From NCBI GenBank assembly GCA_022495995.1, contig JAFEMH010002559.1:248001-312000 (forward strand): 64,000 nucleotides of DNA. The letters run 5' to 3'. This document shows positions 12,930-25,677 of the stretch, one piece after another (positions within the stretch are counted from its first letter, which is position 1; every line of letters starts with the position of its first letter). The position numbers and the translations under genes were made by a program. This DNA is from Adenophora triphylla var. japonica. Lineage: Eukaryota; Streptophyta; Magnoliopsida; Asterales; Campanulaceae. The notes beneath the pieces are model-generated. The model was not told the origin of the DNA and made no database searches. It saw only the letters and a program-made list of their open reading frames with translations.

Positions 12930-13150
12930 CTATCTAGAATGATCAGTCCCTTCGAGTGATCAAATTCTTCTATCGGTCAGTTTCTTCAAGTGGTTATTAT
13001 CTCTGTACCGTTCAGACTTTCCAAGTATTCAGTATCTCTAAGTGGTTTGACCTCCTTAGAGTCTACCTTTCAGAGATCTACTTTACAGAGATTACCTCTC
13101 AAGAATCTACCTTACTAGAGTACACCTCTCAAGAATTTATTTGAACTTTC
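12930..13150 (-). repeat. short repeated words in the 3' part of the copia element
   Basis: Phrases such as CTCTCAAGAATCTACCTTAC and variants, and small inverted pairs (GATCA with TGATC; CTCTAAG with CTTAGAG), recur here, where RNase H would be expected on the minus strand. The RNase H code is not recognisable. Confidence 0.5.
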
Positions 13151-13562
13151 GAAGTACTTTTTCAAGATAATGGGATTGTGAAGGAACTAATCCTTCAGAT
13201 GATCTAGAGATCTTTATCTCTAATATAACATCGGCTAATCCCATATCTTTCATGTCAAAGTTCTTCTTTAACATGTCTTTGGTATTCATGATCAATTCAT
13301 GACTACCATTGTTATCCACGTAAGGATTGCATTATTAACAAATGATTCGTATGTTCTTTTAATGTATGTAGACACATTTGTCACATTCATTAATCTTGAA
13401 TCCATTTGATAACATAGTTCTATCGAACTTCTTATGCCACTGTTTAGTTGCTTGTTTAGTCCATATGAATACACAAGTAGATCCAACACGCCAGTGCGAC
13501 ATAGAACGCTCTGTTGTGTCATTTTGGATAATCTTGCATGAATCATAATGTCCTTTTGACAA
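13137..13562 (-). pseudogene. reverse-transcriptase remnant of the copia element
   Basis: Minus-strand frames give pieces of copia reverse transcriptase: a KQWHKKFD-like part with SNGFKINECDKCVYI, then a part containing MLKKNFDMKDMGLADVILEI and SHYLEKVLRKF. They lie in different frames with stops between them, so no enzyme can be made. The YVDD catalytic box, expected between the two pieces, is not readable. Confidence 0.75.
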
Positions 13563-15233
13563 CTATCCTGGCTTTATACTTATCAACAGATCCATAAGCT
13601 TTATACTTTCTTTTAAGAATCCAATTGCAACCTAATGGTTTGCAACTTGGAGGGAGATCTACCAATTCCCAAGTATTATTAAGCATTATGAATCTTTATC
13701 TCATTGTTAATAGCCTCTTTCCAGAACGAACTATCCGGACCAGATAACGCTTCCTTAACAGTTGCTGATTCGTTTTCCAACATAAATGATAGAAAATCAG
13801 GACCAAAAGACTTTTCCACTCTTGCCCTTTTACTACGTCTAGGTCCTTCATCTTCTACTTGAGATGGACCGTTTGTAGTCTAATATTTGAAGGTTTCATC
13901 CTTGGTACATCTAGTTTTTGCAACCCAACGGTTCACATAGGAAGATCAACCATCTTCCAAAATAGAATAGGATGCATTTGTCCTTCAACTGTATCTTGGT
14001 TTTTCTTCTTATTAAGAAGACCACCACCGTTTCTATAAATTTTCTTATTAAAATTTATGCATTTCCTATCATTTCAAGGAAGTATATTCTCAAAGAATAT
14101 AACATGTCTTGCTTAAGTATTTCTACTTTAGCCGAATACCCCCACAGTTTAGGTATTTATAAAACAGCTTACGAATACTTCAAATTTGTTAGGAGTTTTT
14201 ATCATCAAATAACTTCCACATATATGATGATTCATTCTTTTAATCGCACGCTTAACAGCTTTCTGTTAATACTAGAAGTTCATATCAATAGAACTTATGT
14301 ATTTAGCTTGTACCCCCACACTTGAGGTGTACCTCCACATATCAAATATTTTATGAATGTCCTAATTCATATTTAATATTTTCTTTTATGTGGAGTCATT
14401 TAATTGTAATAACCAAGTTATCTACAATGTCTTTCATAGTCATATCTATGTTTAAGTGAGGTCTCTTCAACCATTTTTCCCCGTAAGGAAACTCGTTTGA
14501 AGAATACTGCATTTTTCATTTCAAATTTGTTCGTCACAAATCTATATGCAATACTGTTAGTTTGCATATCCAATGGAAACGTAATCCATGGTTTTGGGTC
14601 TTATCTTAACCTCTTTAGGTTTAGATATTTCTACCTTTGCTAGGTATACCCACATAAGACGGAACTTATCAATAAGGAGTTCACCATCTTCTTAAAAGTT
14701 CTATCTTCCTTTTTCAATTGATTTTAGTGTGTAAGAAGCATTCGTTTGATAAATAAGTGTCAGCGTCCCAACAGTTAATTTTCAAACGGTACTACATACT
14801 AACCACCTCTATCACTTCGAAACTCTTAATTGCTAATTAAGATGAATCACAAACCTTATTGTTTACTTAAAACTTTAAGGTTTTACTATTCCAAAAGACG
14901 AACTTTTGCATTATCAAATGCAATCATAAATAGAAGTAAAGAACTATCTATTTACTATCTCTGGTTTGAACTGATTTCTACAAAAGAAATCACAATTGAT
15001 TTGCGAATCAACTTCATCTTAGGTAGTAATTTTAAATTAACTCGTCGACTTAGTGAATTTAAATTTACACGACCTAAATGAACACGCCATAACAATTGGA
15101 ACACTTCAAACCAAGTAAATAAAATCTGAAATTTTATTCTTCGCACTTAGGCGGATAAACAATTACAATTTAAGGAGTCCTTCAACAAGGTACCCTTTAC
15201 TAACACAAACAACCACTTTTGGTCAATTCAATC

Positions 15234-15917
15234 TTATGCCCCTAGGCTAAGTTGATCAAAGTCCAATGGAACATTTCTATCTTCATTCACATTGGCTTGA
15301 AGAGGGTTTCCATCTTGGTTGTTGATTCTAGGATGTCGACATTCCCTAGCCATATGCCCGGGTTTGCCGCAATTAAAACAACTACCTTTAACCTTCTTGG
15401 TGGTCCTCTTCACTTTCCCGGTGTTCTTTCTCTTGTTTCCGGCACTTGTTTCCACCAAGTTCACTTTCGGTCTTTTAGTCACAATACACATAGTATTGTG
15501 CATCTCGAGAAAGTCCCAAAGTTCTCTTGCGGTCTTTATGCCACAACACACTTTGTATTGTGCATAATCCAAGCCACTAAGAATGTAATTGCGACACAAG
15601 AAATCACCGTGATTCCAAGTATCCAATTCATTCTTTGCTTTGGATTCATCCTCGTCGGATATCAATGGTGGATATTCCCAAAGAAAATGCACCAATTTTA
15701 ATGTTGTCAAATAGACCAACATTTTCTGTTGCCACCTTTTAAAGTTCATCCCGGTAAGAATACCCGGTCTTTTCGCATGTACGAACACATGAGACGGAGG
15801 GAGAGCATTAAGAGGTGCAACCCTTGAGGTTGTACGTGAAGGAGGTTTCTTACCATGAATCGGGTGAGACGGTGTAACATTGTTGAACGTAGCGTCACCT
15901 TGAGAAGGAGGCGTCAC
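15234..15917 (-). pseudogene. copia gag with zinc knuckle
   Basis: The open frame reads 227 aa. It holds a gag core (FKRWQQKMLVYLTTL, then RNYILSGL) and near the C-terminus a CCHC zinc knuckle, CFNCGKPGHMAREC, which binds RNA in the particle. The likely true start, on the minus strand near 15952 (MANEKDSRIKS), is separated from this frame by a frameshift, so the protein is probably not made whole. The frame ends before any protease, so pol is not fused to it as it stands. Confidence 0.8.
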
Positions 15918-16864
15918 ATTCCCTTGACTTGATTCTCGAGTCTTTCTCGTTTGCCATCTTGAAGATCTTGAAGAAGCGTAGATAACTTCTTACGATTGTT
16001 GGACAATTGTGTAGGCTTCTCAAGAACTTAACTAGAAACTTAACAGAAAAAGATAACGAAGATTTGGAAATAAAAGGATTCAAGTCGAGTCTTGTATTTA
16101 ATACAATCTCCGTAAGAAGTTATTGCCCCGCACAGGTGCTTACGGTTTATATGGCAATCTTCTAGTAAGATAAAACGACTTATAAGTAAATGATAGGAGC
16201 ACTCCAAATCAAATACTCTAGCGAACAACACAATGTTTGGAACTTTGGACTTTGAAGGATTTAATGCAACAATATGCAATGATTTGGGTATGTTAATCTA
16301 TCTTACTAGAGGGTAGGAAGGGTCAGAATACTGTGTATATAAATTGAAATTCGGAGGGGAAGTATATAAAGAGAGTCAAAGGGTTTGGTGGCTTTTCCCT
16401 TGAAAAGTCACAACTTTTCGGGTATAACAGCACTTTGCACGGCCGTGTCCAATGAACTGCACGGCCGCGCAAGGCAATATGCACGGCCGAGTTCACGGCT
16501 CGCACGGTCAGTGGCAAGGCAAGGCACGGTGCACGGCCACGTGTCTCTAGACACTTGCAGAGTGCGTGCGAAGCTTCTTGACTGCTCGTCGGCCACTTTA
16601 GCTTGCAGCAACAAGTCCACACCAATTTTGGGACCAACCCAAAACACACTTTGACCCAATATTTAAGTTACAAATCATTTGTCATTAATTTCTCATTCAC
16701 ACGGAGATGGTTTTGAGATATTAAATGAGTTATATATATATACTCTACAACAAATGTAGATTACCATTTGTAACTAGTTCCGTTAACACATAACGAACTT
16801 CCGTTAGAAACTAGATCAACGTTAAGTTAAACTTAACTTTCCGTTATCCATTTCCAACACATAT

Positions 16865-18065
16865 ACTACACTAATGCTTTTCTATAATTTTGATATTTAA
16901 GTTAAAATGTGTAGTTTTAAACGAAGCGGAAGAAGTACTTTGAAACATGTAAACCACTAGATAGTAAAATGAAGTTAACCCTTGAAAACCTAAAGCCACA
17001 AAATTGAAAGTGATCCTTGAATTGGTGTCAAATTGTATTTTTCTTATAATTGTGGTGAAAATCTAACCATTGTCAATATTTACACTAGGGTCCCGGTCCC
17101 ACTCTAAATAGAACCATTCATTCAATGAAGACCTAGAGAAACAACTAAAATCAAAGGCCACTTGGCCAAGACCCACAGTGTGTGGGCTAGGGTCGAATCC
17201 ATATACACATAATCATGGCTCATGTCGACAAGTAGACAATACACGCGCTGCGCGTGAGTGTGGATCTTCATACACGTTGTTGATTGTGTTGCAAATCCTC
17301 CCATCACGACGGTGTAATGGTGGCGGTCGGTGGGTTTCGAACCACTTTAACTACTCTTTTAGCTACATCTAGCTCCATTTGACAATTACGATTTTGTCAT
17401 CTCAACCTACTTTTGTGCTCGATGGTTGTGATGTGTAAAGCTTGATGCAAATCACAAAATTTTGAAGTGATCTCAGCCACACACAAAATAAGCTCGCTGA
17501 TGTGAACCGATCAATGGCAATGGTTGGAGGAACGAAGCCAACTCGGCTATAGCAGACCCATTTACTTGAATGATGTGTCAGGTGAGTGTTTGGTGGCTTT
17601 CCCATGTTGCTGGGAGAGTGTTGACTAGTCAAAACTCTATTTCTGCATGGTGCTTTTTCACTACTCGTTTGTTTGGTTGTCCAAAATATTTACTCCTCAC
17701 CCAAAATGAGTACATTTTTATTTATAAATACATGCTTTTAATCAAACGTAAATATTTTTGCAAAGGTGAGAGTATTACTTTAAAAGATTCACCAATTAAA
17801 TAAAATATATTATAATAATGCTATCAAAAAACTTTAAATTTATTTTTATTAACTTTCACTCGACTATAAGTTACTTCATTTAAAATTATCCTAAATAAAA
17901 TATTAAAGTTTGATATAGAAACAAAATTCGAATTTGGGACGGATTTGAACATATAAAGTCAAATGGGTAAAAAAAGGTTAATTCAAATTTGGGACGGATT
18001 TGATTTTTTTTTTTATTTGTGATAAGTGCCATTGGTTCTCACCAAGAATAAGATTTAACTACAAA
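16865..18065. other. intergenic stretch without a recognised gene
   Basis: Small open frames exist on both strands (for example near 17122-17307 and 17402-17632), but none resembles a known protein and none has convincing splice sites. A short phrase, AATTTGGGACGGATTTGA, occurs twice near 17931 and 17986. No tRNA is seen despite T-loop-like words near 17190. Confidence 0.55.
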
Positions 18066-18070
18066 CAAAC

Positions 18071-19666
18071 TGATGTAGCGGAAGCTTAGATAGATATCAA
18101 TACTAGTAGAATTTAATCAATACTAGTAATTGATCTTCAACACTCGTAGAATTTAATCGATACGGAGAGTCGGCATCCAAAAGAAATTTAATCACTTTTA
18201 GGAAGAAATTAATAGATGACTGATTACGGGTAGAAATTAATCAATACGCGAATCATTCCTTCAACAGCAGTCGAAATTAATCAAGACTACAAATTGGAAC
18301 AAGAAAACACTCAATTTTTATTAATCAACAACTGATTTTCGAAATTACACATAAAACTAATTTTATAGGACTCATATGACTTGATAAACAAGTCAAACAT
18401 ATCTAAAAATACTCCTAACCTATAAGGTAACTTAATAGACACCTAAAATAACAATATAAAGTCCTAATCTACTTCTAATCCTGAAAATACTAATAATATA
18501 TTATTAAATTCGAAAATAACAATAATAATTAGAATTAAAACATAAACAAATCCCATTATTGATCTTCATCATTCTCCTCGGCTTCGAAAAATTCGTCCTC
18601 GAATTTGCAATGAGTTGTAGTTGAATTTGTCGCAATACAAAGAGAGCATGTAACATAAGTATCCTTCCATTGTACCTTGATATTAGAATATAAAAATCCT
18701 TGAATCCTTGGCGAGCTTGAAATTTGCCAACTCGAGTAATAACTTCCATCCAATCAGTCCAATATGACATAATATACGTTTGGAGTAACAATTTAATAAT
18801 GTAATCAGCAGAAGACTTTGTAGAGGAAACATCAAATGGATCAAATGGATCATCATAAGGATTAACATTTTTGACGGCTTCAAAATTCCAAATCAATTCA
18901 TCTTGTAGAAATCCGAAGCTAACAGTTTTTACACCAGTCAAGTCTGATGTTACTAGTTGACAAATTTCGCAATCACATTCGTCAAAAACAGGCGGCTTTG
19001 ACCAATCGAGAGGAACATCAACGCTTGAAGATTCAAATAACGGCCCACCAAGATCAAATATTTTTTTTTTTGGAAATTTTCTAATCTGAATATAAGGAAA
19101 AAATATTAATATATGAATACTTCAATCGAAAGACGAGAATCCCTGATTTTGGCTCTGTTACCAAATGATGTAGCGGAAGCTTAGATAGATATCAATACTA
19201 GTAGAATTTAATCAATACTAGTAATTGATCTTCAACACTCGTAGAATTTAATCGATACGGAGAGTCGGCATCCAAAAGGAATTTAATCACTTTTAGGAAG
19301 AAATTAATAGATGACTGATTACGGGTAGAAATTAATCAATACGCGAATCAATCCTTCAACAGCAGTCGAAATTAATCAAGACCACAAGTTGGAACAAGAA
19401 AACACTCAATTTTTATTAATCAACAACTGATTTTCGAAATTACACATAAAACTAATTTTATAGGACTCATATGACTTGATAAACAAGTCAAACATATCTA
19501 AAAATACTCCTAACCTATAAGGTAACTTAATAGACACCTAAAATAACAATATAAAGTTCTAATCTACTTTTAATCCTGAAAATACTAATAATATATTGTT
19601 AAATTTGAAAATAACAATAATAATTAGAATTAAAACATAAACAAATCCCATTATTGATCTTCATCA
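18071..19666 (-). mobile_element. short non-autonomous LTR retrotransposon with intact ends
   Basis: Two 501-bp LTRs (18071-18571 and 19166-19666) begin TGATGTAGCGGAAG and end TCTTCATCA. The target duplication CAAAC flanks them (18066-18070 and 19667-19671). By eye the LTRs differ at about 8 positions (about 98% identity), so the insertion is fairly young. The 594-bp interior has, on the minus strand, a primer site TTGGTAACAGAGCC, one base from the initiator-Met type, next to the right LTR. A purine tract (GAGGAGAA) lies next to the left LTR. A minus-strand frame at 18504-18941 runs partly into the LTR and resembles no gag or pol that I know. This is a TRIM/SMART-like layout with larger LTRs. 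Confidence 0.92.
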
Positions 19667-19671
19667 CAAAC

Positions 19672-20050
19672 TGTATCCGTTTGCAACATATATGGAACAG
19701 AGCAAGTATATATCAATGGTTGGGGAAAAAAAAAAAAAAAAAACTAGCTTCAATTTTATTTTACATAGAAATGGCAACGAGGTAGGTTCGGGATGAATTT
19801 GACATTTCTCAAATATCGAAAACCCAAATTCGCCCCACCCCGTTTCGTTTGCTCTATAATATTTAAAAACAAAACACAATTTAAGTATGCAAAGCTTTTA
19901 TTTTATTTTTTTCGTTTTTTTTCTTTAACAAAAATAAAAAACCTATAATATTATATAAAACTAAAAAAAAAATGACATTTCATCATCAAATATATACATA
20001 GTTATATATAAATATTATTAATATTAAATAAAATTATTAAAATAAATCTA
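19672..20050. other. AT-rich intergenic stretch
   Basis: Poly-A and poly-T runs and no recognisable gene or element ends. Confidence 0.6.
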
Positions 20051-20337
20051 CTCCCTCCGTCCCGGCGAAAGAGCCACAAAATTTATCCGACACGCAAAAT
20101 AAGAAATGTGATGTAGGAAAGAGAAAAAGTTTAAATGTTGTGAGTATGAAAAATTAAATAGGAGAGAGAATGAGTGGGAGGTGATGTAAGAAAGAGAATG
20201 TTGTGAGTGTAAAAGTAAAGTAGGAGAGAGAATGAGTGGAGAGAATAGTGATTTAAGGTTTCCTTTTTGGGAAAGTGGCTTTTTAAATGGGACGCCCAAA
20301 AAGGAAATAAATGGCTCTTTCGCTGGGACGGAGGGAG
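20051..20337. mobile_element. Stowaway-like MITE, near-intact
   Basis: The terminal repeats CTCCCTCCGTCCCGGCGAAA and TTTCGCTGGGACGGAGGGAG are inverted matches flanked by TA. At 287 bp it has the typical family length, and its interior carries the 'gttgtgagtgtaaaagtaaa' segment. Confidence 0.9.
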
Positions 20338-20940
20338 TATATATTATGCGGGCCAGATTAAACAGGACCGGTTCGAGGAAATCCCAAATCTGTCCCAAAT
20401 TCATCTGTTTAAAAAAAGGCTTTCTCTTTCTAATAGAGATAGGTCATTGCGAAGAATTCGGAAAGGTTTCGAAATTTTGTCAATCCCTAATAGAGATTAG
20501 CCATTTGGAATTACTTGAAGAAACACGCGGGAGTATGAAATAATTAAATAAACACAACATAGGTTTTGTCTCATTTTATGGTTAGACTTAATTGTCCCTT
20601 TCCTCTTTTATCTTGTATGGTTGTGATTCGAAAACAAGGCCGGTCCCGTAAAATATAGGACCCTAGACTAATTAATTTGACGTTTATTTTTGTTTTTTCT
20701 TAAATTTTAACGATATTTTACGGTTGAATCAAATATCAAAATGTAGACTAACCATATTTGCAAATTTTGTCATTAAGATTAAGAAGACTGAGATTTCGAC
20801 ATTGGAGAGTTGACTTGCTAATTAAGTGGTTAGGATACTTAGGAATTTACAAAACAAAAAAAAACAAGGCTATTGAACAAAGCCTTTCGCCACCGGAACA
20901 TTGAGAACAATCATGACATAAAATTGGTCCTCTATATATA

Positions 20941-21218
20941 CTCCCTCCGTCCCGATAATTGCTTCACCCTTTTGGGGTGGACACGCAAATTAAGAAAATT
21001 GGTGAGTGAAAAAAATGTTGTGAGTGTAATAGTAAAATAAGAGAGAAAATAAGTGGAGGAAATAGTAAATTTGAAAAATGTTGTGAGTGTAATAGTAAAA
21101 TAGGAGAGAGAATGAGTGGGTAGAATAGTAAAGATTCTTTGCCATTTTAGAAAAGGTGAAGCTTTAAACGGGACATCCATTTTGGCAAAAAGTGAAGTTA
21201 TTAATGAGACGGAGGGAG
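20941..21218. mobile_element. Stowaway-like MITE
   Basis: Opens CTCCCTCCGTCCCGATAATT and closes GAGACGGAGGGAG, each next to TA. It has the family interior. Confidence 0.88.
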
Positions 21219-21540
21219 TATATACTAGTAAAAGCCCGTATCCGATGACACGTGGTATATATTTTTTTAATTAAAAGTGAGGGCAAAATGGGAAAGAGAC
21301 AACTTAGTGAGGGTAAAATGGGAAAAAAACTTTTGGCACTATTCATACAACTGTTCATCACACTTCCCTCATTTATACTATAGAATTCAAATTTTAGGAG
21401 GGAAAAGTTATTTTGAAAATTAAGGGTAAAATTGAAAATAAATAACCTTGGCAGAATTTGAGGGGCAAAATGGAAAAAATTAATTGGGTACTGTTCATAG
21501 AACTGTTCATGACAGGTGCCATTTATACTATAAATATATA

Positions 21541-21829
21541 CTCCCTCCGCCCCGGCCGAAGCGTCACTTTTTACCCAAAATGGCGTCCCGTTTATAGCGT
21601 CACCCTTTCCTAAAAAGGAAACTTTTATTAATATTTTATTATCCCATCCACTATTTCCTCCACTAATTTTCTCTCCTCTACACTCACAACACTTTTAAAA
21701 TTCACTATTTCCTCCACTAATTCTCTCTCCTATTTTTAAATTACACTCACAACATTTTTTCTTCCCACACTTTTTCTTAATTTGCGCGTCACCCCTAAAA
21801 GGGTGACGCTTCTACCGGGACGGAGGGAG
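21541..21829. mobile_element. Stowaway-like MITE
   Basis: Opens CTCCCTCCGCCCCGGCCGAA and closes CTTCTACCGGGACGGAGGGAG shortened by a few changes, with TA on both sides. It is inverted relative to the two preceding copies. Confidence 0.88.
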
Positions 21830-21899
21830 TATGCACAAAATATTGAAATTTTGGGGGCTCTATTTTTGTCCAAAATTTCGGGAGACTTAGGGCCCGTTT

Positions 21900-22353
21900 G
21901 ATTTAGCTTATTGATATGTACTGATAATTTATAACTTATGACTTATGACTGATGAGCTGATTAATGATACTGTTTGATTTTGTTTTTTTTTAAGTATTGA
22001 TGAGCTGTCATAAGTAAGTATGATTGTTATTATTATTTTATTATTATTATTTTTATAATAATAATAATTAGTTTTATTTTTATTATTATTACTTTTTATT
22101 TTTATTTCTATTATTAATAAGGGTAATCTTGAAATATATAAAATTTTAATAAAGAAGAGAAATTACATGTTTTTGAAAAGTAGAATTAAGCATTAGGCTT
22201 AGTGTTTACAACTTATGACCTTATATGTGCTTTAAGTGGTTTGTACATGACTCATGACTTATCTTATCCTAAGTAAAATCAAACGCTTCAAAAACAACTT
22301 ATATAAAGTCATAAGTGATAAACACTTTCAAATAAGCTAAATTAAACGTGCCC
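21900..22353. mobile_element. PIF/Harbinger- or hAT-like MITE
   Basis: The left end GGGCCCGTTTGATTTAGC and the right end GCTAAATTAAACGTGCCC are inverted matches over about 25 bp. The flanks are TTA on the left and TTG on the right, so a three-base duplication is possible but imperfect. The interior has many 'cttatgac' words. Confidence 0.65.
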
Positions 22354-22460
22354 TTGGGCGGTTGCCTACTTTACGGAGATGCAGCTAAGTTGACTTGGTA
22401 GTTGAGCTAGTTTGGAGATTTTCTTTTCAAATAATTTTGTTCATTTTAAGATTTTGAATA

Positions 22461-22737
22461 CTCCCTCCGTCCCAATAAGTGCTTCACCCTTTTGGGTGGA
22501 TACGCAAATTATGAAAATGGGAGGAAAAAAAAATGTTGTGAGTGTAATTTGAAAATAGGAGAGAGAATTAGTGGAAGGAATAGTAAATTATAATGGTGTT
22601 GTGAGTATTAAAATAATATAGGAGAGAGAATGAGTGGAGAAAATAGTAAAGATTCTTTGCCAAAAAAGGAAAGGTGAAACACAACTTATCTAATGGACGC
22701 CCGTAAGTGGTGAAAACTTTTATTGAAAAGGAGGGAG
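22461..22737. mobile_element. Stowaway-like MITE
   Basis: Opens CTCCCTCCGTCCCAATAAGT and closes AAAAGGAGGGAG beside TA. The right end has lost the GACGG core. Confidence 0.8.
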
Positions 22738-23208
22738 TATAATAAAATTTAAGGTTTTTGTTTTATTGTTTCAAATTCATGTCTTTTTCTTTGCAATAAA
22801 TGAAGATTAATAGGAGAAGAATATTCGTTTCTAAATCTATGTCGTGTACAGATGAATGTATGCATCCGTATTCCATTACCCCCACGTTCCTCCATGTTCT
22901 TTTGTGCAGATTAATTGTTTGATTTTTCTTTAATTCCATGTTACTAGTGACACTATTGTAGTGTCATTATGTACTAATTTGAAAATATTAAAATCTATTT
23001 AATGTTAAAGCTTTTTAATTTCGATAACAATTCAACAATTTAACTGACAATAGAAAAAAAAAATTAATTTTAACCATATTTGGGTTTGATCAAATATACG
23101 TGGTGAGTGGCCTATAATTGGTCACGCCCACTGTCGGTGGATAGACGGTAATGATTAATTTGATCATTTGATTTGATGTATGCAGAACCATTTCAAGTCA
23201 AATTAATA
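22738..23208. other. intergenic stretch, nothing recognised
   Basis: AT-rich and without a gene or paired element ends. Confidence 0.6.
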
Positions 23209-23426
23209 CTCCATTCGTCCCGTTGTTTTAAGGTTTTTATTTTGATTCGGCGCGAAAATTAAAAAATAAATAAATGTTTTGAGTATAAACAAGTAAAGTA
23301 GAAGAGAAAGTGGATAGAGAGTTGAACGGTATAAATCGAGTTACGAACGTGAATCATGACTGGGCAATGCCCAATGAATTTGAACCAAAATATAATCCAC
23401 ACAAGTCTCAATTACGACAAAGGGAG
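23209..23426. mobile_element. degenerate MITE
   Basis: The left end CTCCATTCGTCCCGTTG and the right end ACGACAAAGGGAG are diverged family ends, and the TA on the right is missing. Confidence 0.4.
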
Positions 23427-23539
23427 TGAGCCTTCCCTACCTTTGCTCGTCATGCTTACTCGTCATTCTCACTATGTCTACCTAGATATAGAAAAGCCAA
23501 TAATGACCAAGACATAACAATTATACATGCCGACAAGGC

Positions 23540-24110
23540 AGACTCTCATATGCCGAGCAAGGTATCCTGCAAGGCCGACCTAGACCTCATTAAAAGACAA
23601 GGAGTTCCCCCCTCGGTTATCAACAAAGCAAGGAAATGGGTTTCCCCATCCTTGCCACTCTTTTTCTTCGGCATCAACTCAGACCGACCAAGAATCATAT
23701 GTCGAGAAGCATGCATACAAGGTGCACGTGCAGAATAATATTACCTAATCCTACTCAAACAAGAATTGTGAGTAGTTATAATCCTACTAGGATTATAACC
23801 TCTCCACACACAAATTCATATTTAACATGGACTCTACAATCCTATACCTATATAAATAAGTCATAATTTACATTATTTTGGTAACACATCTTTTGACTTA
23901 AAACTTTTGTCAATTGATTTCTCTTTATAAATACAAATACTTATTCTTACGTCGGAGGGCATTCGCCGGTGAAGCTCCGACTTATTTTAAGTGTCTGTTC
24001 TTCTTTTTCAGGCTATTAAATCGTATAAGATACAACCTGCCGCTGTATTTGAGTTGATACAAACGTTTTTGGCATTATCTATAGTTTTTGTTGTGAGAAT
24101 AACAAGTAGA
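23540..24110 (+). mobile_element. decayed gypsy-type LTR fragment with primer-site remnant
   Basis: The stretch reads like the 3' part of a plant gypsy LTR: a TATA-like TATATAAATAAG near 23848, then the end segment GTCGGAGGGCATTCGCCGGT near 23951. It is followed near 24070 by TTGGCATTATCTATAG. The last word differs from the usual TTGGCGCCGTCTGTGG primer site mainly by C-to-T and G-to-A changes, as methylated DNA decays. No internal domain or partner LTR follows. The class is inferred from memory of such ends. Confidence 0.5.
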
Positions 24111-24253
24111 TCTCATTGTCAATTTTAGTTAATAAACAACTAAGAACTTTAAACTGGGATATATCAAAAAGGAAAGTAAAAACGTTAAATCGGGGCGGAC
24201 CGACGGAGGGACGGAGGGAGTATCAATCACCCATTTTGAAAAAAAAGAATATA

Positions 24254-24540
24254 CTCCCTCCGTCCCGCCCGAAGAGGCACAAAACCAATCTCGCACGCAA
24301 ATTAAGGAGAATGATGTAGGAAAGAGAAAAAGTTTAAATGTTGTGAGTATGAAAAATTAAATATGAGAGAGAATGAGTGAGAGGAATAGTTAGGAGAGAG
24401 AATGTTGTGAGTGTAAAAGTAAAGTAGGAGAGAGAATGAGTGGGTGGAATAGTAATAAAAACTTTCCTTTTTGGGAAAGTGCCTTTTAAATGAGACATCC
24501 AAAAAAGAAATTTGTGTCTTTTCAGACGGGACGGAGGGAG
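24254..24540. mobile_element. Stowaway-like MITE, near-intact
   Basis: Opens CTCCCTCCGTCCCGCCCGAA and closes GACGGGACGGAGGGAG with TA outside both ends. A lone right end (GGGACGGAGGGAG) lies at 24209-24221, just to its left. Confidence 0.88.
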
Positions 24541-25059
24541 TACTTGGTAAGTGGTAACATTATATTGACAGCCTCGAAGGAAAGAGTAAATTTTGACTTG
24601 AGCAATTTTAGGTCCACCTTACTAACCAAAAACTAATTAATTACAAGCCCAAAAAATAATTAAAAAATAACATGTTAGAAAATGGGAGTTTATATGTCAA
24701 AAAGACAACTCCTAATCCGATGTTAATTAGGACCTTTTGTTACATAAATTGTAATTATTGGCTTGCCTTTAACAAGTTGTTGGACTAACTGGTTTTTTAT
24801 TTATTATTTTTTAATTTAATTTCAATTATTAGCTAAACTTTTGGACTGCATTGTCCATAGTATGCCATTTGGTAAATTATTTGTAAAATGTGGCGTTGCT
24901 TTCATATTATTATTGAGAGCTAAATTCATAGGGTTGTTCAACCAACTAAAACAAACACCACTAACTTAATTTAGGTTTTTTATTCATGTTACTTTATCAT
25001 GAAATTAAAATGAATTTTCCCATTAAAGTAGTGACCTACAATGGATGAATTAATGTATA
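24541..25059. other. intergenic stretch, nothing recognised
   Basis: AT-rich, with no paired element ends and no coding signal. Confidence 0.6.
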
Positions 25060-25343
25060 CTCCCTCCGTCGTCCCATATTAGTGTGGATTTATTTTCCTT
25101 TTAATTCGTTCCAAATTAGTGTGGACTGTTAAAAATGGCAAAAAATCTTTACTATTCCACCAATTCATTCTCTCTCATACTTTACTTTTACACTCACAAC
25201 ACCAATCAACTTACTATTCCTCCCACTCATTTTCTCTCCTATTTAATTTTTCATACTCACAAACACCCCCTTCCACTATTTATCACTCTTACTTTTTCTT
25301 AATTTGTGTGCCAAAATTTTGGTCCACTATGAGACAAAGAGAG
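25060..25343. mobile_element. Stowaway-like MITE (first of three abutting)
   Basis: Opens CTCCCTCCGTCGTCCCATA and closes GAGACAAAGAGAG next to TA. The word GTCC at the left end is duplicated. Confidence 0.8.
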
Positions 25344-25359
25344 TATGAATTAAGATATA

Positions 25360-25675
25360 CTCCCTCCGTCCATTTAGTAGGTTCACGGTTACTGTTTACA
25401 CGTTTATTAAGGAGGGAGTATTATATTGAAAGTGTTGTGAGTGTGAAAGTAAAATAGGAGAGAGAATGAGTGGAGAGAATAGTAAATTATAATGGTGTTG
25501 TGAGTATTAAAATAATGTAGGAGAGAGAATGAGTGGATAGAATAGTAAATTATAGTGGGGTAGGGTTAATATTTTAATAATATAAAGTTTCCATTTTAGG
25601 AAAGAAACAAAGTGTGAACCATGTAAATGGACGTCCAAAATAGAAAGTGTGAACCATGTAAATGGACGGAGGGAG
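25360..25675. mobile_element. Stowaway-like MITE (second of three abutting)
   Basis: Opens CTCCCTCCGTCCATTTAG and closes AAATGGACGGAGGGAG. The interior holds the 'gagagagaatgagtgg' segment twice, so it carries a partial internal duplication, and at 316 bp it is longer than most. Confidence 0.85.
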
Positions 25676-25677
25676 TA

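Larger units (their letters stand above)
11129..16859 (-). mobile_element. complete copia-type LTR retrotransposon, decayed
   Basis: The LTRs are 11129-11982 (854 bp) and 15997-16859 (863 bp). Both begin TGTTGG and end CCAACA, and the target duplication CATAT lies at 11124-11128 and 16860-16864. Orientation is minus: gag lies beside the right-hand LTR, and a polypurine tract (TGGGGGAT on the minus strand) lies beside the left-hand one. The interior (about 4.0 kb) keeps a readable gag, but protease, integrase and most of reverse transcriptase are lost. The base next to the primer-proximal LTR does not match the usual initiator-Met primer site. Apart from one internal block (see findings) the LTRs differ at about two positions. 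Confidence 0.93.

Noticed and set aside
14830..15146. Small frames on both strands within the first copia element
   Set aside because: They lie where decayed pol is expected and do not match integrase or protease motifs; treated as debris.
17185..17345. tRNA-like words (GGTCGAATCC; GGTTTCGAACC)
   Set aside because: No cloverleaf with acceptor stem and anticodon arm can be drawn around either word.
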